Of a DNA stretch of 64,000 bases, positions 26,146-39,508 are shown in pieces. The notes beneath the pieces were generated by a model. The model ran no database searches, had not been told where the DNA came from, and was given only the letters and a program-made list of their open reading frames with translations. The position numbers and the translations under genes were made by a program. The stretch is from Hexactinellida sp. DTS-2022 (taxonomy: Eukaryota > Porifera > Hexactinellida). The stretch is taken from assembly GCA_028753945.1 (NCBI GenBank), contig JAPNXP010000003.1, forward strand, positions 1,426,001 through 1,490,000. The letters run 5' to 3'. The stretch's first letter is position 1; each line of letters opens with the position of its first letter.

Positions 26146-26992
26146 TTAATCAATTTGATAGTTTTTGACAGTCATTGCACACATAAATTGGTTTTTCTCG
26201 ATATTATGCTCTTAAATGAATGCAAATTGAGTGAATGGGGTTTCAGTGGAACTGTTAGGACACCTTTAAAGATAAATACTTCATATCATAAAAAAAAAAT
26301 AACTGAAACGTCCTTAAACCAATAGTTTATCAATTGGTAGTTTTTGACAGTCATTGCACACAAAAATTGGTTTTTCTCGATATTAAGCTCTTAAATGAAT
26401 GTAAATTGAGTGAGTGGAGTGTCAGTGGCACTGGTAGGACCCCTTTTACGATAAATACTTCTTATCTCCAAAAGAAACAACTGGAAACTTACTTATACCA
26501 TAAAATTTATCAATTTGGAAGTTTTTGATAGTCATTGCGCACAAAAATTGGTTTTTCTCGATATTATGCTCTTAAATGTTTGTAGATTGAGTTAGGTGTG
26601 TTTCAGTGGCACTGTTAGGACCCCTTTAACGATAATACTTCATATCATCGAAAGAAACAACTGGAAACGTCCTTTTCCATTCATTTATCAATTTGGAAGT
26701 TTTTGATTGTCATTGCGCACAAAAATTGGTTTTTCTCGATATTATGCTATTAAATGAATGTAGATTGAGTTAGGTGTGTTTCAGTGGCACTGATAGGACC
26801 TCTTTAACGATAAATACTTCATATCATCAAAAGAAACAACTGGAAATGTCCTTGGACCAATCATTTATCATTTTGGTAATTTTTAATAGTCATTGCACAC
26901 AAATATTGGTTTTTCTCGTTATTATTCTCTTAAATGAATGTAAATTGAAAGAGTGGAGTTTCAGTGGCACTGTTAGGACCCTTTTAAAGATA
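26146..26992 (+). repeat. class-B monomers leading into the 48-mer paralogue, copy 2
   Basis: Four to five monomers. The first 100 bases still follow copy A/B. From about 26,820 the sequence follows 18,216 onward (GGAAATGTCCTTGGACCAATC). No gene is seen. Confidence 0.8.
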
Positions 26993-27001
26993 AATAATTA
27001 T
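26993..27001. repeat. MITE target-site duplication AATAATTAT (left copy)
   Basis: Identical 9-mer at 27,185-27,193 on the other side of the element. Only one copy is present at the empty paralogous site near 18.39 kb. The target lies in the spacer of this monomer's dyad. Confidence 0.92.
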
Positions 27002-27036
27002 GAGCATCCTTATATGTAGACCGTCTAGAAATAGAC
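27002..27036 (+). repeat. MITE left terminal inverted repeat (35 bp)
   Basis: Pairs with 27,150-27,184. It starts GAGCATCC here against GAGATATC on the other end. From CTTATATGTAGACC inward the two ends are perfectly complementary for 28 bases. Confidence 0.9.
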
Positions 27037-27149
27037 TGTCTATAAAAGCCCATACCAATAAGCCAAAAATTTGTAGACCGTCTATAAATTCTGTAGACCA
27101 CTTGCCCAGGTTTTTATGGGTAATACTAATGTATAGGGAATAAAACCTG

Positions 27150-27184
27150 GTCTATTTCTAGACGGTCTACATATAAGATATCTC
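27150..27184 (-). repeat. MITE right terminal inverted repeat (35 bp)
   Basis: Reverse complement of the left end with four mismatches, all in the outer eight bases. It reads GAGATATC inward from its outer end. Confidence 0.9.
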
Positions 27185-30100
27185 AATAATTATTATCATC
27201 AAAGGAAACAACCGGGAACTTCATTAAAACATTAATTAATCAATTTGTTAGTTTTTGACAGTCATTGCACACAAAATTTGGTTTTTCTCGATATTATGCT
27301 CTTAAATGAATGTAAATTGAGTGAATGGGGTTTCAGTGGCACTGGTAGGACACCTTTGAAGATAAATACTTCATATCATTAAAAAAAAACCTGAAACGTC
27401 CTTAAACCAATAGTTTATCAATTGGTAATTTTTGACAGTCATTGCACACAAAAATTGGTTTTTCTCGATATTATGCTCTTAAATGAATGTAAATTGAGTG
27501 AATGGGATTTCAGCGGCACCGTTAGGACACCTTTGATGATACTTACTTCATATCATCAAAAGTAACAACGGGAAATGTGCTAAACCATTCATTTAACAAT
27601 TTGGTATTTTTTTGACAGTCATTGCACACAAAAATTCGTGTTTCTCGATATTAGGCTCTGTATTTAATGTAAATAGAGTGATTGCTGTTTCAGTGGCACT
27701 GTTAGGACACCTTTGATGATACTTACCTCATATCATCAAAAGAAACAACGGGAAATGTACTTAAACCATTCATTTAACAATTTGGTATTTTTTGACAGTC
27801 ATTGCACACAAAAATTGTTTTTTCTCTATATTAGGTTCATAAATGAATGTAAATTGAGTGAGTGGAGCATCAGTGGCACTGTTAGCACCCCTTTTACGAT
27901 AAATACTTCTTATCTTCAATAGAAACAACTCGACTCATCCTTAGACCATTAATTTATCAATTTGGAAGTTTTTGATAGTCATTGCGCAACAAAATTGTTT
28001 TTTCTCGATATTATGCTCTTAAATGAATGTAGATTGAGTTAGGTGTGTTTCAGTGGCACTGATAGGACCTCTTTAACGATAAATACTTCATATCATCAAA
28101 AGAAACAACTGGAAACGTCCTTTACCATTCATTTATTATTTTGGTATTTTTAACAGTCATTGCACACAAAAATTGGTGTTTCTCGATATTAGACTCTTAA
28201 ATGAATGTAAATTGAGTGAATGGAGTTTCAATGGCACTATTAGGAACCCTTTAACGATAAATACTACATATCATCACAAGAAACAACTGGAAACGTCCTT
28301 GGAACATTCATTTATCATTTTGGTAATTTTTGATAGTCATTGCACACAAAAATTGTTGTTTCTCGTTATTAGGCTCTTAAATGAATGTAAATTGAATGCG
28401 TGGAGTTTCAGTGGCACTGTTAGGACCCCATAACGATAAATAATTCTTATCATCAAAGGAAACAAGTGGTATTTCATTAAACCATTAATTAATCAATTTG
28501 ATAGTTTTTGACACTCATTGCACACATAAATTGGTTTTTCTCGATATTATGCTCTTAAATGAATGCAAATTGAGTGAATGGGGTTTCAGTGGCACTGTTA
28601 GGACAACTTTGAAGATAAATACTTCATATCATAAAATAAAAAAACTGAACCGTCCTTAAACCAATAGTTTATCAATTGGTAGTTTTTGACAGTCATTGCA
28701 CACAAAAATTGTTGTTTCTCGTTCTTAGTCTCTTAAATGAATGTAAATTGAATGCGTGGAGTTTCAGTGGCACTGTTAGGACCCCATAACGATAAAAAAT
28801 TCTTATCATCAAAGGAAACAAGTGGAAATTTCATTAAACCATTAATTAATCAATTTGATAGTTTTTGACACTCATTGCACACATAAATTGGTTTTTCTCG
28901 ATATTATGCTCTTAAATGAATGCAAATTGAGTGAATGGGGTTTCAGTGGCACTGTTAGGACAACTTTGAAGATAAATACTTCATATCATTAAAAAAATAT
29001 ACTGAAACGTCCTTAAACCATTAGTTTATCAATTGTTAGTTTTTGACAGTCATTGCCCACAAAAATTGGTTTTTCTCGATATTATGCTCTTAAATGAATG
29101 TAAATTGAGTGAATGGGATTTCAGCGGCACCGTTAGGACACCTTTGATGATACGTACTTCATATCATCAAAAGAAACAACCGGAAACTTCATTAAACCAT
29201 TAATTTATCAATTTGGTAGTTTTTGACAGTCATTGCACACAAAAATTGTTTTTTCTATATATTAGGTTCATAAATGAATGTAAATTTAGTGAGTGGAGCT
29301 TCAGTGGCACTGTTAGCACCCCTTTTACGATAAATACTTCTTATCTTCAAAAGAAACAACTGGACTTATCCTTAGACCATTCATTTATCATTTGGTAGTT
29401 TTTGACAGTCATTGCACACAAAAATTGCTTTTTCTCGATATTATGCTAATAAATAAATGTAAATTGAGTTATGTGTGTTTCAGTGGCACTTTTAGGACTC
29501 CTTTTACGATAACTACTTCTTATCATCAAAAGAAACAACTGGAAACGTCCTTAAACCATTCATTTATCATTTTGGTAGTTTTTAACAGTCATTGCACACA
29601 AAAATAGGTGTTTCTCGATATTATGGTAGTAAATGAATGTAAATTGAGAGAGTGGAGTTTCAGTGGCACCTTTTGGACACCTTTGATGATAAATACTTCA
29701 TATCATCAAATGAATCAACTGGAAACGTCCTCAAACCATTCATTTATCATTTGATAGTTTTTGACAGTCATTGCACACAAAAATTTGTGTTTCTCCATAT
29801 TAGGCTCTTAAATGAATGTAAATTGAGAGAGTGGAGTTTCAGTGGCACTGTTAGGAACCCTTTAACGATAAATACTACATATCATCACATGAAACAACTG
29901 GAAACGTCCTTGGAACATTCATTTATCATTTTGGTAATTTTTGATAGTCATTGCATGCAAAAATTGTTGTTTCTCGTTATTAGGCTCTTAAATGAATGTA
30001 AATTAAATGTGTGGAGTTTCAGTGGCACTGTTAGGACCCCATAACGATAAATAATTCTTATCATCAAAAGAAACAACTGGAAACTTCATTAAACCATTAA

Positions 30101-31080
30101 TTAATCAATTTGGTAGTTTTTGACAGTCTTTGCATTCAAAATTGGTTTTTCTCGATATTATGCTCTTAAATGAATGTAGATTGAGTTAGGTGTGTTTCAG
30201 TGGCACTGTTAGGACCCCTTTAACGATAAATACTTCATATCATCAAAAGAAACAACTGGAAACGTCCTTTACCATTCATTTATCATTTAGGTATTTTTGA
30301 CAGTCTTTGCATTCAAAATTGGTTTTTCTCGATATTATGCTCTTGAATGAATGCAAATTGAGTGAATGGGGTTTCAGTGGCACTGTTAGGACAACTTTGA
30401 AGATAAATACTTCATATCATAAAAAAAACCAACTGAAACGTCCTTAAACCAATAGTTTATCAATTGTTAGTTTTTGACAGTCATTGCACACAAAAATTGG
30501 TTTTTCTCTATATTATGCTCTTAAATGAATGTAAATTGAGTGAATGGGATTTCAGCGGCACCGTTAGGACACCTTTGATGATACGTACTTCATATCATCA
30601 AAAGAAACAACGGGAAATGTACTGAAACCATTCATTTAACAATTTGGTATTATTTTGACAGTCATTGCACACAAAAATTGTTTTTTCTCGATATTAGGTT
30701 CATAAATGAATGTAAATTGAGCTTGTAGTGTTTCAATGGCACTGTTAGGACACCTTTGATGTTAATTTATTCATATCATCAAAAGAAACAACTGGAATAG
30801 TACTTAAACCATGAATTTATCATTTTTGTATTTTGACAGTCATTGCACACAAAAATTGGTGTTTCTCGATATTAGGCTCTTAAATGAATGTAAATTGAGT
30901 GAGTGGTGTTTATGTGGCACTGTTAGCACCCCTTTTAAGATAAATACTTCTTATCTTCAAAAGAAAAAACTGGAAACGTCCTTGGACCAATCATTTATCA
31001 TTTTGGCAATTTTTGATAGTCATTGCACACAGAAATTGTTGTTTCTCGTTATTAGGCTCTAAAATGAATGTAAATAGAAT
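27185..31080 (+). repeat. 48-mer paralogue of 18.4-22.1 kb, copy 2
   Basis: Follows 18,400 onward at offset about 8,797-8,799 through marked monomers, for example TTATGGTAGTAAATG near 29,620 and the CATCACATGAAAC monomer near 29,880. Near 30,690-30,860 it contains one extra monomer (GCTTGTAGTGTTTCAATGG), after which it follows 21,880-22,100 at offset about 8,979. Parts also match copy B, so three related versions of the 20.4-22.1 kb series exist. No gene is seen. Confidence 0.84.
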
Positions 31081-31642
31081 GAGAGGAGTTTCAGCGGCAC
31101 TGTTAGGACACCTTTGTTGATAAATACTTCATATCATAATAAAAAACAACTGAAACGTCCTTAAACCATTAATTTATCAATTTGGGAGTTTTTTATGGTT
31201 ATTGCACACATAAATTGGTGTTTCTCGATATTAGGCTCTTAAATGAATGTAAATTGAGTGAGTGGAGTGTCAGTGCCACTGTTAGGACCCCATTAACGAT
31301 AAATAATTCTTATCATCAAAGGAAACAAGTGGAAACTTCTTTAAACCATTAATTAATCAATTTGATAGTTTTTGACAGTCATTGCACACTTAAATTGGTT
31401 TTTCTCGATATAATACTCTTAAATGAATGCAAATTGAGTGAATGGAGTTTCAGTGGCACTGTTAGGGCCCTTTTACGATAAATACTTCTTATCTCCAAAA
31501 GAAACAACTGGAAACTTACTTAAACCATTAATTTATCAATTTGGAAGTTTTTGATAGTTTTGCGCACAAAAATTGGTTTTTCTCGATATTATGCTCTTAA
31601 ATGAATGTAGATTGAGTTAGGTGTGTTTCATTGGCACTGTTA
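31081..31642 (+). repeat. class-B monomers before the 3,933-bp duplication
   Basis: Three monomers of types also found at 32.2-32.9 kb (ATAATAAAAAACAACTG; GTCAGTGCCACTG; GTTAGGGCCC). They connect the preceding paralogue to the 22-mer duplication. No gene is seen. Confidence 0.78.
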
Positions 31643-34600
31643 GGACCCCTTTAACGATAAATACTTCATATCATCAAAAGAAACAACTGGTAACGTCCTT
31701 TACCATTCATTTATCATTTTGGTATTTTGACATTCATTGCACACATAAATTGGTGTTTCTCGATATTAGGATCTTAAATCAATGTAATTTGAGTGAGTGG
31801 GGTTTCAGTGGCACTGTCAGGACCCCTTTAACGATAAATACTACATATCATCAAAAGAAACAACTGGAAACGTCCTTGGACCATTCATTTATCATTTTGG
31901 TAATTTTTTATAGTCTTTGCACACAAAAATTGTTGTTTCTCGTTAATAGGCTCTTAAATGTATGTAAATTGAATGTGTGGAGTTTCAGTGGCACTGTTAG
32001 GACACCTTTAACGATAAATAATTCTCATCATCAAAAGAAACAACTGGAAACTTCATTAAACCATTAATTAATCAATTTGGTAGTTTTTGACAGTCTTTGC
32101 ATTCAAAATTGGTGTTTCTCGATATTAAACTCTTAAATGATTGTAAATTGAGTGAGTGGGGTTTCAGCGGCACTGTTAGGACACCTTTGTTGATAAATAC
32201 TTCATATCATAATAAAAAACAACTGAAACGTCCTTAAACCATTAATTTATCAATTTGGGAGTTTTTTATGGTTATTGCACACATAAATTGGTGTTTCTCG
32301 ATATTAGGCTCTTAAATGAATATAAATTGAGTGAGTGGAGTGTCAGTGACACTGTTAGGACCCCATTAACGATAAATAATTCTTATCATCAAAGGAAACA
32401 AGTGGAAACTTCATTAAACCATTAATTAATCAATTTGATAGTTTTTGACAGTCATTGCACACATAAATTGGTTTTTCTCGATATTATACTCTTAAATGAT
32501 TGCAAATTGAGTGAATGGGGTTTCAGTGGCACTGTTAGGACACCTTTGAAGATAAATACTTCATATCATAAAAAAAAACAACTGAAACGTCCTTAAACCA
32601 ATAGTTTATCAATTGGTAGTTTTTGACAGTCATTGACACAAAAATTGGTTTTTCTCGATATTAGGCTCTTAAATGAATGTAAATTGAGTGAGTGGAGTTT
32701 CAGTGGCACTGGTTGGACCTCTTTTACGATAAATACTTCTTATCTCCAAAAGAAACAACTGGAAACTTACTTAAACCATTAATTTATCAATTTGGAAGTT
32801 TTTGATAGTCATTGCGCACAAAAATTGGTTTTTCTCAATATTATGCTCTTAAATGAATGTAGATTGAGTTAGGTGTGTTTCATTGGCACTGTTAGGACCC
32901 CTTTAAGGATAAATACTTCATATAATCAAAAGAAACAACTGGAAACGTCCTTTACCATTCATTTATCATTTTGGTATTTTTGACATTCATTGCACACATA
33001 AATTGGTGTTTCTCGATATTAGGATCTTAAATGAATGTAAATTGAGTGAGTGGAGTTTCAGTGGCACTGGTAGGACCCCTTTAAAGATAAATACTAAATA
33101 TCATCAAAAGAAACAACTGGAAACGTCCTTGGACCATTCATTTATCATTTTGGTAATTTTTGATAGTCATTGCACACAAAAATTGTTGTTTCTCGTCATT
33201 AGGCTCTTAAATGAATGTAAATTGAATGTGTGGAGTTTCAGTGGCACTGTTAGGACCCCATTAACGATAAATAATTCTTATCATCAAAAGAAACAACTGG
33301 AAACTTCATTAAACCACTATTAATCAATTTGGTAGGTTTTGATAGTCTAAGCATTCAAAATTGGTGTTTCTCGATATTAAACACTTAAATGATTGTAAAT
33401 TGAGTGAGTGGGATTTCAGCGGCACTGTTAGGACACCTTTGTTGATAAATACTTCATATCTTAAAAAAAACAAATGAAACGTCCTCAAACCATTAATTTA
33501 TCAGTTTGGGAGTTTTTTATGGTTATTGCACACATAAATTGGTGTTTCTCGATATTAAGCTCTTAAATGAATGTAAATTGAGTGAGTGGAGTTTCACTGG
33601 CACTGTTAGCAGCCCTTTTAAGATAAATACTTCTTATCTTCAAAATAAACAACTGGAAACGTCCTTGGACCTATCATTTATCATTTTGGCAATTTTTGAT
33701 AGTCATTGCACACAAAATTGTTGTTTCTCGTTATTAGGCTCTTAAATGAATGCAAATTGAGTGAATGGGGTTTCAGTGGCACTGTTAGGACACCTTTGAA
33801 GATAAATACTTCATATCATAAAAAAACAACAACTGAAGCGTCCTTAAGCCAATAGTTTATCAATTAGTAGTTTTTGACAGTCATTGCAGACAAAAATTGG
33901 TTTTTATCGATATTAGGCTCTTAAATGAATGTAAATTGAGTCAGTGGAGTTTCAGTGGCACTGGTCAGGACCCCTTTTACGATAAATACTTCTTATCTCC
34001 AAAAGAAACAACTGGAAACTTACTTATACCATTAATTTATCAATTTGGAAGTTTTTGATAGTCATTGCGCTCAAAAATTGGTTTTTCTCGATATTATGCT
34101 CTTAAATGTTTGTAGATTGAGTTATGTGTGTTTCAGTGGCACTGTTAGGACCTCTTTAACGATAATACTTCATATCATCAAAAGAAACAACTGGAAACGT
34201 CCTTTACCATTCATTTATCATTTTGCTATTTTTGACAGTCATTGCACACAATAATTGCTTTTTCTCGATATTATGCTAATAAATACATGTAAATTGAGTT
34301 AGGTGTGTTTCAGTGGCACTTTTAGGACCCCTTTTACGATAACTGCTTCTCATCATCAAAAGATACAACTGGTAACGTCCTTAAAACATTCATTTATCAT
34401 TTGGTAGTTTTTGACTGTCATTGCACAGTAAAATTGGTTTTTCTCGATATTAGGCTGTTAAATGAAGGTAAATTGAGAGAGTGGAGTTTCAGTGGCACTT
34501 TTAGGACACTTTTGATGATCTTAATTCAATACATCAAAAGAAACTACTGGAAAAGTCCTGAAACCATTCATTTATCATTTTGGTTGTTTTTGACAGTCAT

Positions 34601-35575
34601 TGCACACAGAAATTGGGTTTTTTCGATATTCGGCTCTTAACTAAATGTAAATTGAGTGATGGTTTTTCAGTTGCACTATTGGGTCACTTTTGATGATAAA
34701 TACAACACATCATCAAAAGAAAGAACTGGAAACGTCCTTATACCATTAATTTATCAATTTGGAAGTTTTTATTGTTATTGCACACAAAAATTGGTGTTTC
34801 TCGATATTAGGCTCTTAAGTTAATGTAAATTGAGTGAGTGCTGTTTCAGTGGCACTGTTAGGACATATTTGATGATAAATACTTCATATCATCAAAAGAA
34901 AGAACTGGAAACGTCCTGAAACCATTCATTTATCATTTGATAGTTTTTGAAAGTCATTGCACACAAAAATTGGTGTTTCTCGATATTAGGCTGTTAAATG
35001 AAGGTTAAATTGAGAGAGTGGAGTTTCAGTGGCACTTTTAGGACACTTTTGATGATCTTAATTCAATACATCAAAAGAAACTACTGGAAAAGTCCTGAAA
35101 CTATTAATTTATCAATTTGGTAGTTTTTGTCAGTCAATGCACAAAAAAATTCATTTTTCTCGATATTAGACTCTTAAATGAATTTAAATTGAGTGAGTGG
35201 TATTTCAGTGGAACTGTTAGGACACCTTTGAAGATAAATTCTTCATATCATAAAAAAAAAACAAATGAAACGTCCTAAAACCAATAGTTTATCAAATGGT
35301 AGTTTTTGACAGTCATTGCACACAAAAATTGGTTTTTCTCGATATTATGATCTTAAATGTTTGTAGATAGAGTTAGGTGTGTTTCAGTGGCACTGTTCGG
35401 ACCCCTTTAACGATAATACTTCATATCATCAAAAGAAACAACTGGAAACGTCCTTTACCATTCATTTATCATTTTGCTATTTTTGACAGTCATTGCACAC
35501 AATAATTGCTTTTTCTCGATATTATGCTAATAAATACATGTAAATTGAGTTAGGTGTGTTTCAGTGGCACTTTTA
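31643..35575 (+). repeat. 22-monomer segment, copy 1 (3,933 bp)
   Basis: Matches 35,576-39,508 at a constant offset of 3,933. I noticed no differences in the stretches I compared, and the translations of five separate open stretches are identical between copies apart from the first few residues at the joint. It contains class-B monomers, then class-A monomers with CTTAATTCAATACATC spacers, then the TTATGCTAATAAATACATG monomer. Either a very recent duplication or an assembly artefact. Confidence 0.9.
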
Positions 35576-38500
35576 GGACCCCTTTAACGATAAATACTTC
35601 ATATCATCAAAAGAAACAACTGGTAACGTCCTTTACCATTCATTTATCATTTTGGTATTTTGACATTCATTGCACACATAAATTGGTGTTTCTCGATATT
35701 AGGATCTTAAATCAATGTAATTTGAGTGAGTGGGGTTTCAGTGGCACTGTCAGGACCCCTTTAACGATAAATACTACATATCATCAAAAGAAACAACTGG
35801 AAACGTCCTTGGACCATTCATTTATCATTTTGGTAATTTTTTATAGTCTTTGCACACAAAAATTGTTGTTTCTCGTTAATAGGCTCTTAAATGTATGTAA
35901 ATTGAATGTGTGGAGTTTCAGTGGCACTGTTAGGACACCTTTAACGATAAATAATTCTCATCATCAAAAGAAACAACTGGAAACTTCATTAAACCATTAA
36001 TTAATCAATTTGGTAGTTTTTGACAGTCTTTGCATTCAAAATTGGTGTTTCTCGATATTAAACTCTTAAATGATTGTAAATTGAGTGAGTGGGGTTTCAG
36101 CGGCACTGTTAGGACACCTTTGTTGATAAATACTTCATATCATAATAAAAAACAACTGAAACGTCCTTAAACCATTAATTTATCAATTTGGGAGTTTTTT
36201 ATGGTTATTGCACACATAAATTGGTGTTTCTCGATATTAGGCTCTTAAATGAATATAAATTGAGTGAGTGGAGTGTCAGTGACACTGTTAGGACCCCATT
36301 AACGATAAATAATTCTTATCATCAAAGGAAACAAGTGGAAACTTCATTAAACCATTAATTAATCAATTTGATAGTTTTTGACAGTCATTGCACACATAAA
36401 TTGGTTTTTCTCGATATTATACTCTTAAATGATTGCAAATTGAGTGAATGGGGTTTCAGTGGCACTGTTAGGACACCTTTGAAGATAAATACTTCATATC
36501 ATAAAAAAAAACAACTGAAACGTCCTTAAACCAATAGTTTATCAATTGGTAGTTTTTGACAGTCATTGACACAAAAATTGGTTTTTCTCGATATTAGGCT
36601 CTTAAATGAATGTAAATTGAGTGAGTGGAGTTTCAGTGGCACTGGTTGGACCTCTTTTACGATAAATACTTCTTATCTCCAAAAGAAACAACTGGAAACT
36701 TACTTAAACCATTAATTTATCAATTTGGAAGTTTTTGATAGTCATTGCGCACAAAAATTGGTTTTTCTCAATATTATGCTCTTAAATGAATGTAGATTGA
36801 GTTAGGTGTGTTTCATTGGCACTGTTAGGACCCCTTTAAGGATAAATACTTCATATAATCAAAAGAAACAACTGGAAACGTCCTTTACCATTCATTTATC
36901 ATTTTGGTATTTTTGACATTCATTGCACACATAAATTGGTGTTTCTCGATATTAGGATCTTAAATGAATGTAAATTGAGTGAGTGGAGTTTCAGTGGCAC
37001 TGGTAGGACCCCTTTAAAGATAAATACTAAATATCATCAAAAGAAACAACTGGAAACGTCCTTGGACCATTCATTTATCATTTTGGTAATTTTTGATAGT
37101 CATTGCACACAAAAATTGTTGTTTCTCGTCATTAGGCTCTTAAATGAATGTAAATTGAATGTGTGGAGTTTCAGTGGCACTGTTAGGACCCCATTAACGA
37201 TAAATAATTCTTATCATCAAAAGAAACAACTGGAAACTTCATTAAACCACTATTAATCAATTTGGTAGGTTTTGATAGTCTAAGCATTCAAAATTGGTGT
37301 TTCTCGATATTAAACACTTAAATGATTGTAAATTGAGTGAGTGGGATTTCAGCGGCACTGTTAGGACACCTTTGTTGATAAATACTTCATATCTTAAAAA
37401 AAACAAATGAAACGTCCTCAAACCATTAATTTATCAGTTTGGGAGTTTTTTATGGTTATTGCACACATAAATTGGTGTTTCTCGATATTAAGCTCTTAAA
37501 TGAATGTAAATTGAGTGAGTGGAGTTTCACTGGCACTGTTAGCAGCCCTTTTAAGATAAATACTTCTTATCTTCAAAATAAACAACTGGAAACGTCCTTG
37601 GACCTATCATTTATCATTTTGGCAATTTTTGATAGTCATTGCACACAAAATTGTTGTTTCTCGTTATTAGGCTCTTAAATGAATGCAAATTGAGTGAATG
37701 GGGTTTCAGTGGCACTGTTAGGACACCTTTGAAGATAAATACTTCATATCATAAAAAAACAACAACTGAAGCGTCCTTAAGCCAATAGTTTATCAATTAG
37801 TAGTTTTTGACAGTCATTGCAGACAAAAATTGGTTTTTATCGATATTAGGCTCTTAAATGAATGTAAATTGAGTCAGTGGAGTTTCAGTGGCACTGGTCA
37901 GGACCCCTTTTACGATAAATACTTCTTATCTCCAAAAGAAACAACTGGAAACTTACTTATACCATTAATTTATCAATTTGGAAGTTTTTGATAGTCATTG
38001 CGCTCAAAAATTGGTTTTTCTCGATATTATGCTCTTAAATGTTTGTAGATTGAGTTATGTGTGTTTCAGTGGCACTGTTAGGACCTCTTTAACGATAATA
38101 CTTCATATCATCAAAAGAAACAACTGGAAACGTCCTTTACCATTCATTTATCATTTTGCTATTTTTGACAGTCATTGCACACAATAATTGCTTTTTCTCG
38201 ATATTATGCTAATAAATACATGTAAATTGAGTTAGGTGTGTTTCAGTGGCACTTTTAGGACCCCTTTTACGATAACTGCTTCTCATCATCAAAAGATACA
38301 ACTGGTAACGTCCTTAAAACATTCATTTATCATTTGGTAGTTTTTGACTGTCATTGCACAGTAAAATTGGTTTTTCTCGATATTAGGCTGTTAAATGAAG
38401 GTAAATTGAGAGAGTGGAGTTTCAGTGGCACTTTTAGGACACTTTTGATGATCTTAATTCAATACATCAAAAGAAACTACTGGAAAAGTCCTGAAACCAT

Positions 38501-39508
38501 TCATTTATCATTTTGGTTGTTTTTGACAGTCATTGCACACAGAAATTGGGTTTTTTCGATATTCGGCTCTTAACTAAATGTAAATTGAGTGATGGTTTTT
38601 CAGTTGCACTATTGGGTCACTTTTGATGATAAATACAACACATCATCAAAAGAAAGAACTGGAAACGTCCTTATACCATTAATTTATCAATTTGGAAGTT
38701 TTTATTGTTATTGCACACAAAAATTGGTGTTTCTCGATATTAGGCTCTTAAGTTAATGTAAATTGAGTGAGTGCTGTTTCAGTGGCACTGTTAGGACATA
38801 TTTGATGATAAATACTTCATATCATCAAAAGAAAGAACTGGAAACGTCCTGAAACCATTCATTTATCATTTGATAGTTTTTGAAAGTCATTGCACACAAA
38901 AATTGGTGTTTCTCGATATTAGGCTGTTAAATGAAGGTTAAATTGAGAGAGTGGAGTTTCAGTGGCACTTTTAGGACACTTTTGATGATCTTAATTCAAT
39001 ACATCAAAAGAAACTACTGGAAAAGTCCTGAAACTATTAATTTATCAATTTGGTAGTTTTTGTCAGTCAATGCACAAAAAAATTCATTTTTCTCGATATT
39101 AGACTCTTAAATGAATTTAAATTGAGTGAGTGGTATTTCAGTGGAACTGTTAGGACACCTTTGAAGATAAATTCTTCATATCATAAAAAAAAAACAAATG
39201 AAACGTCCTAAAACCAATAGTTTATCAAATGGTAGTTTTTGACAGTCATTGCACACAAAAATTGGTTTTTCTCGATATTATGATCTTAAATGTTTGTAGA
39301 TAGAGTTAGGTGTGTTTCAGTGGCACTGTTCGGACCCCTTTAACGATAATACTTCATATCATCAAAAGAAACAACTGGAAACGTCCTTTACCATTCATTT
39401 ATCATTTTGCTATTTTTGACAGTCATTGCACACAATAATTGCTTTTTCTCGATATTATGCTAATAAATACATGTAAATTGAGTTAGGTGTGTTTCAGTGG
39501 CACTTTTA
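35576..39508 (+). repeat. 22-monomer segment, copy 2 (3,933 bp)
   Basis: Second copy of the previous segment. The joint falls in AGGACCCCTTTAACG at about 35,571-35,583. There a class-A-like lead (GTTTCAGTGGCACTTTTAGG) switches to class-B sequence, next to the left dyad arm. It ends in the CTTTTACGATAAC monomer near 39,508. Confidence 0.9.

Larger units (their letters stand above)
27002..27184. mobile_element. 183-bp MITE, Mutator-like (MULE) type
   Basis: A non-satellite insertion inside one monomer. It is bounded by 35-base terminal inverted repeats that match at all but four positions, the inner 28 bases perfectly, and begins GAG at both ends. It is flanked by a 9-base direct duplication AATAATTAT at 26,993-27,001 and 27,185-27,193. 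The empty site survives in the paralogous copy at 18.38 kb, which confirms the borders. A 9-base target duplication with GAG-starting inverted ends fits the Mutator superfamily. There is no coding capacity, so it depended on a transposase from elsewhere. The motif GTAGACCGTCTA occurs at 27,016, 27,073 and inverted at 27,159. Superfamily assignment is an inference from ends and target size. Confidence 0.85.
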
